This document shows positions 55,301 through 61,300 of a DNA stretch of 64,000 nucleotides, piece by piece; within the stretch, counting starts at the first letter, position 1, and each line of letters begins with the position of its first letter. The notes beneath the pieces are model-generated. The model did no database searches. It was not told the origin of the DNA and was given only the letters and a program-made list of their open reading frames with translations. The position numbers were made by a program, and so were the translations under genes. The DNA comes from Dromiciops gliroides (Eukaryota; Chordata; Mammalia; Microbiotheria; Microbiotheriidae), in NCBI RefSeq assembly GCF_019393635.1, contig NC_057861.1, forward strand, positions 56,867,532 through 56,931,531, written 5' to 3'.

Positions 55301-58300
55301 GACCCAAGAGGAGAACTGAGGCCCCCAGTGCAGGGAGCCAACCAGCTTCCTCCTGCAGAGGTCTTCTTTCCTCCCCTCTCCTTGACTGAACCCCAGAAAC
55401 CGTTTTGTTGCTGCTGTTCAGTCATTTCAATCTAATCTCACTCTTCATGACCCCGTTTGGGGTTTTCCTGGCAAAGATACTGGAGTGGTTTGCCATTGCC
55501 TTCTCTGGCTTATCTTATAGATGAGGAAACTGAGGCAAACAGGGTGAAGTGACTTGCCCAGGGTCACACAGCCAGTGAGTATCTGAGGCCTCATTTGAGC
55601 TCAGGTCTTCCTGCCTCCAGGCCCGGCACTCTATTCACTTCATCACCCAGCTGCCCTGACCAGAAAGCAGATGTCCAGAGAAGCTGGCACCCCACCCCTG
55701 ACACCAAAGACAAACAGGTCCCCCCATGGTCTGGTTGCCCCTACGATGGAGGTGCTTCCTATAGGCACAGTTACAGACACACATCCAGGAAGCCGGGCCT
55801 GAGATGACAGTGTAGTTGGACCTACACCTGGCCCCTGGGCAGGGACCGAGGGGAAAGGCTCACTCCTGCACTTCCTCAAGAAAGCTAACAAGTTCCAGAA
55901 CTCTGGGATTCCCTTCCCAAACCCAGTCATCACCATCAAGGCAATGACCTTGAGGGCTCAGCCTGTGTCCCAAGAAAGGAGAGATGTCCCTCCCCACTCC
56001 CCCACCCACGGCTGCCCTCCATCAGTCTGCTAAGAAATGCAGAGCCATGGGGATGCTCCTGCTCAGCAACAAGCCATGTGCAAGCCCCATCAGCCCCTGA
56101 AACTCAGCGTGCCCAACACCAAGCCCATTCGCTCGCCCGAATGTTTCTTGGCTGCTCTAGCCCCTGCTTTCTCTGCATTCTGGGTTCTGAAAGCCTTTGG
56201 TTTTCACTGTTTCTGGCCTCCACACAACCATTCATTCATTCAGCACCCAGAGCTCCCACGCTTGTAACCTCCCAACGTCCTCTGACACATCACTAGTCCC
56301 CCTTCTCTCAAAGCATCTCATCCAGTCTTGTCACTGCTGCCATGGATGAGACTCTCTCTACCCACACCCTCTGACCCCTGCCAGGGGCTCCTGTAACAGG
56401 CTTTCCTCATCACCCACCTTCACTTTCTCCCTGTCTCCTGACTCATTCCCATATGCCCACAAATAGGCCTTCTCACACCCTCTTACAGCAGTGGCTTCTT
56501 TTCCTCCCTTCCCCATCGTCACCACAGCTAGGCTCTCCCAAAGTCACTTATTCTTGATGCCCAAGGCTCCCCACTGCCCTCTCAACCCTTGGCCAATTCT
56601 ACCAATCCCTGGAGAGCTATTCTCTCCAGGGTCACCAGTGACCACACAATCAAGGTCTAACTAGGGACACTACGGATCCTTTGGATCCTCTCTCTGCCCT
56701 CAGCATTACAAGTGTCCCCATCTTTCAGTGGGTCCTCATCTCCTCTGCAATGCCTTGGAGTGGGTGATCCCCAAGTGACTGTCCCAGACCCTCCTTTCTC
56801 TTTCTCTCCTCTGCCCTCTGATGATCTCATCTATGGCCATGGCACTAATTACCACCTTTATGCAGATGACGCCCAGTCCCTGAGCACCCTTTGGAGCTCC
56901 AGACCTGCATCTCCTGCTGCCAACCAGACAGTAAAAGTCCTCTGGGCACCTTCAACTCAACATATCCAAAACCAAGCCCATCACCTTGCAGCTTAAGCTC
57001 TTCTTTTGCCTGTGGCATCTACTACCACTCACCCAGAGTCCTTTGTCCATAACCTTAGGGCTGTCTTTGCCGCTTCCCTCTCTCTCACTTCTCATATACA
57101 ACCAGGAACCACATCCCATCCACCTACCCAGTATGTCTGGTGCCTGTCCATCCCTTGCTGCCCCCAGCCTGGCACAAGTCCCCATCACCACTCTCCTGAA
57201 GTATTGCCTCCTGACAGGTCTTCCCACCTAAGTGGAGTCATGTCACTCCCCTGCTCCTAAGTATTCTGTCCCTTCCTGTGGCCTCTTGGTTAAAGTTCAG
57301 AATCTCTGGCTGGTCATTCAAGGCCTTTCTCAGCCTGGTGCCTCCTTACTTCTCCAGCTTCATCTCTTACAATCCGACCAGCTTAACTCTGTCCCCTGCA
57401 TGTTCAATATGCCACCCCCTCCTGCCTCCATGCCTTTACTTCCATGTTCACAGAATGCTCATTTTCCTTCCCTGCTGCTGTCATTGGGGTGAGGTCATGA
57501 CTTGCTCTGAATTGGATTTAAGTGAGGGAAGGCTACACAAGGTCACCAACCTCACTCTCTACTCCCAAACCAACTGGATATATATCAGGATGACTGGAGA
57601 TGGCTCCGGATGTTTAAGAGGTTAAGTGACTTGCCCAGGGTCATACAATTAGTAAATGTCTGAGGTGAGAATTGAACTCAGATCCTCCCAACTTCAGGGT
57701 CAGTTCTCTATTCACTGCGCCACCTAGCTGCCCCAACCTCCTTCCTATGTCCCTGCTGGATTCTAATCCTTCTCTGAGAAGCTTTCTCTGCTCCATAACA
57801 CCCTTCTCCCTGGGAGTTCTCAGAATTACAAGAGGGCAGGTCTCTAATAACATACTACTCCACATGACAGTTGTCTACACTAGCATCTTCTTGCCCTACT
57901 GGACCCTAAACTCTATGAGGTGAGGGATTAGGGTCCAGATTTTTAGTCTCCCTAAATGCTGAATGCAGCATGCAGACCGTAGATGCTTAATAAATGTCAG
58001 TCCTAACTCAGGGCTTATGGCACTTCCAGAGAAACAGGCTCTGAAACCTCTGGGTCTTAGGTCATCCCAGTCCCAAATTATCCTCTGTCCACTTTATGCC
58101 CACCCTCAACCTGGGGAACCCTGGCTCAGGTGAGTCAATGCCAGCCCGAGGGCCTGAAAGGTCACTCAGAAAAGCCCTTCCCCTACACCGCACCCCTTTC
58201 ACCTCCCAGCTCACCTTTGACCTTAGAGATGAGTGTCCCAGCAGCAGTGAGGGTCTCTAGAGTGTTGAGCAGAGGGTACTTGCTGATGACCTGCCGGAGG

Positions 58301-61300
58301 ACCCTCAGGACTTCACCCAGGCACTCGTGGGCCAACGGGCGCCGGGTATCCAATTGCTCTGAAATCAAGAAATATCAGTGACATGGCGGGGGGACTCCCA
58401 GAGGAGGTGGGGGGGGGGGGGGAGTCCAGGGCAAATTATGGGCCACCTAGCTGATAGATACATAGAAGAGAGAGAGAGGGAGAGGAAGATGGGGAGGGGA
58501 GGAAAGGAAGGAAGGAAGAGAGGAAGGAAGGAAAGATAGAAGGAGGGCAGGAGGAAAGGAAAGGGACAAAGAGAGAGAGAGAGAGAGAAAGAAAGAAAAG
58601 GTTTGATCTTCACAACGCTATCCCAATTTTACAAGTGGGGAACTAAGGCTCAGAGATCTTGCCTCTGATCACACACCTCCCAAGTGTTAGAAGCAGGACT
58701 GGAACCCAGGTCTCTGCTGACTTCCAGTCCAATCCTCTTTCTACTAGGTCACAAAGGGCAAGAGGAAGGAATGGGGAGGGACATCTGGATAATGAAAAGA
58801 AAAACTGTGGGTCTTGTTAAATTGCTAAAGACCTTCCTCTTTGGGCAGGCAAAGCCCTTCCCCCATCCTCCTCGGGGCTGGTTGAGTGGAAAAGTACAGA
58901 ATCAAGAGGGTACAAAGTAGAAAGGAGGCAGATCAAACCAGTCAAGAACGACAGGAAGAGCTCTGCTGGCCTGAGGCTCACAACATAAGTGCTGGCTTTT
59001 CTAGAGAGATGTAAGGTTTGCTGAGAGTTTCCTTCACAATAGCCCATGTATTATTTACTCCCCACTTGAAAGAAAATGAAACTGAGACTCCAAGGAGTGA
59101 AAGGATATTTGGCCCAAAGCTAGTAACTGGTAAGACAAGATCTGAATTCAGGTCTTCTCACTGTGTGTGTAGATCTCTTTCGCTGTGCAACACTACATCT
59201 CATGTTACTAGTTCTAGTTCCCAATTTGCCAACAACTCCTTGTGTGATCTAAGCAAGTCCAGCCCTCTCTGTGAGTGGCTGTTCTCTTTCCTGCAAAATG
59301 AGCCCGTTAAAATCAATAATCCCAACGGTGTTTTCAACTCAAACATCTCTGTATGGTCTAAGACAACCCCCAACCCATTCCCAACCCCGCCAACCCCCAG
59401 CTTGGAAACTGTCTGTGCTAAATTCAAAGAATTACAGAATTTCAGAGCTGTGAGGCACCTCTCAGCAGTCATCTAATCTAGGGCTTCCCAACCATGGAGT
59501 CTTTGAACTTTAAAAAATATTACCATAACTATTTTGGGGGGGCGGCTAGGTGGCGCAGTGGATAAAGCACCGGCCCTGGATTCAGGAGTACCTGAGTTCA
59601 AATCCGGCCTCAGACACTTGACACTTACCAGCTGTGTGACCCTGGGCAAGTCACTTAACCCCCATTGCCCCGCAAAAAAAAAAAATTTACCATAACTATT
59701 TCAATATAACTGATTTCCCTTTTTGTTTGTTTGTTTTTGCTGGGCAATTGGGATTAAGTGACTTGCCCAGGGTCACACAGCTAGTAAGTGTTAAATGTCT
59801 GAGGCCGGATTTGAACTCAGGTCCTCCTGACTGCAGGGCCGGTGCTCTATCCACTGCGCCACCTAGCTGCCCCTGATTTCCCTTTTAATTCTATGTTTTT
59901 TAATTTATGCATTTAACAACATGATTCTGAGAAGGAATCCATAGGCTTTACCAGACTCACTGCCAAAGGGGTTTAAGGATACAAAAAAAGGTTTAGAATC
60001 CCCGAAATAATACAACCCTTATTGAAACAGTAATTAACAAATTTTGGGGGGGCAGGGCAATGAGGGTTAAGTGACTTGCCCAGGGTCACCACTCTAGGCC
60101 TCCAACTCCCCACCTCCCCAGCTACTGTCAAATGTCTGGGGCAAAATTTGAACTAAGGTCCTCCTGAATCCAGGGCCAGTATTTTATCCACTGTGCCACC
60201 TAGTTGCCCCTGGAACTCATTACCTTCTAAGGAAACCCATTCAACTTTTGGACAGTTCTAATTCTTGAAACAAATATTCCTTTATTTGAGCCAAAACTTT
60301 TCTTCTAAGCAGCTCTCTCCCCTCCCGAACCTTCCCCCCAATGCCAACTCTTCTGCCTTCTGGGGTCAAAGTGAATCTAATTCCTCTTCCATAGGACAAC
60401 CCTTCAAATCCAGGGGATCCCAAAAGTTTTAATAAGCTTTAAACTTCACAAAGACTTTTGGGACACCTTGTATTTGAACACTCCTCGAAATGAGTCTTCT
60501 TTAGAGTTTTTACAACAGATCATCTGGAATATAGTTAAATAACCCCCACCAACCCAGTCACCACTGGAAGTCATTCCAAAAAAATGTGTTGCCTAGAACA
60601 GAACACACACTATCCAGATGTGATATGACAAGGACATCGGGTATCAGAATTACTTCGTATCTGTCTTAATATCATATTTTCTTCATGCAACCTAAGACGG
60701 AATTAACCTTTTTGGACACTAACAGGGAGTCAGTCACACTGTTGACTCATCTTGACCCTTAGATCTTTTATTTATTTTTTTTTGGGGGTGAGGCAATTGG
60801 GGTTAAGTGACTTGCCCAGGGTCACATAGCTAGTAAATTTCAAGTGTCTGAGGCTGTATTTGAACTGAGGTCCTCCTGAATCCAGGGCTGGTGCTCTATC
60901 GACAGTGCCACCTAGCTTCCCCCCCCCTTTTTTTTAATTCCTCCCACATCTTTTACTTGTGCCATTGAGTTTTTTGAACCCATATCCAAAAAAGGAAGAT
61001 TTCACATTTATCCCTAATAAACTTCTTCTGAGGTTCAACCCACCAATCCTTTTTGGACCTGGGTTGTGTTATCTATCCCTCCAAACTTTGTGTCATCTAC
61101 AAATTAAATAAGCATTCATTTGAGTCATCGACAAAAAGTTAAGTTAGAAGAGGGCTGGAGACCTCTGGGGATACTCCACTAGAATTTTCCTTACAAAATG
61201 GCATCAGTTAGTGCCAAAGCCACCTAATTATACTATCACTCAGCACACGTCTCTATCTTATCCACAAAGATGTGAAAGACGCCTCCCCAGATCACACAAT

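Noticed and set aside
56712-56996. Reverse transcriptase YADD motif as a possible active gene
   Set aside because: It belongs to a broken, SINE-interrupted old L2 copy.
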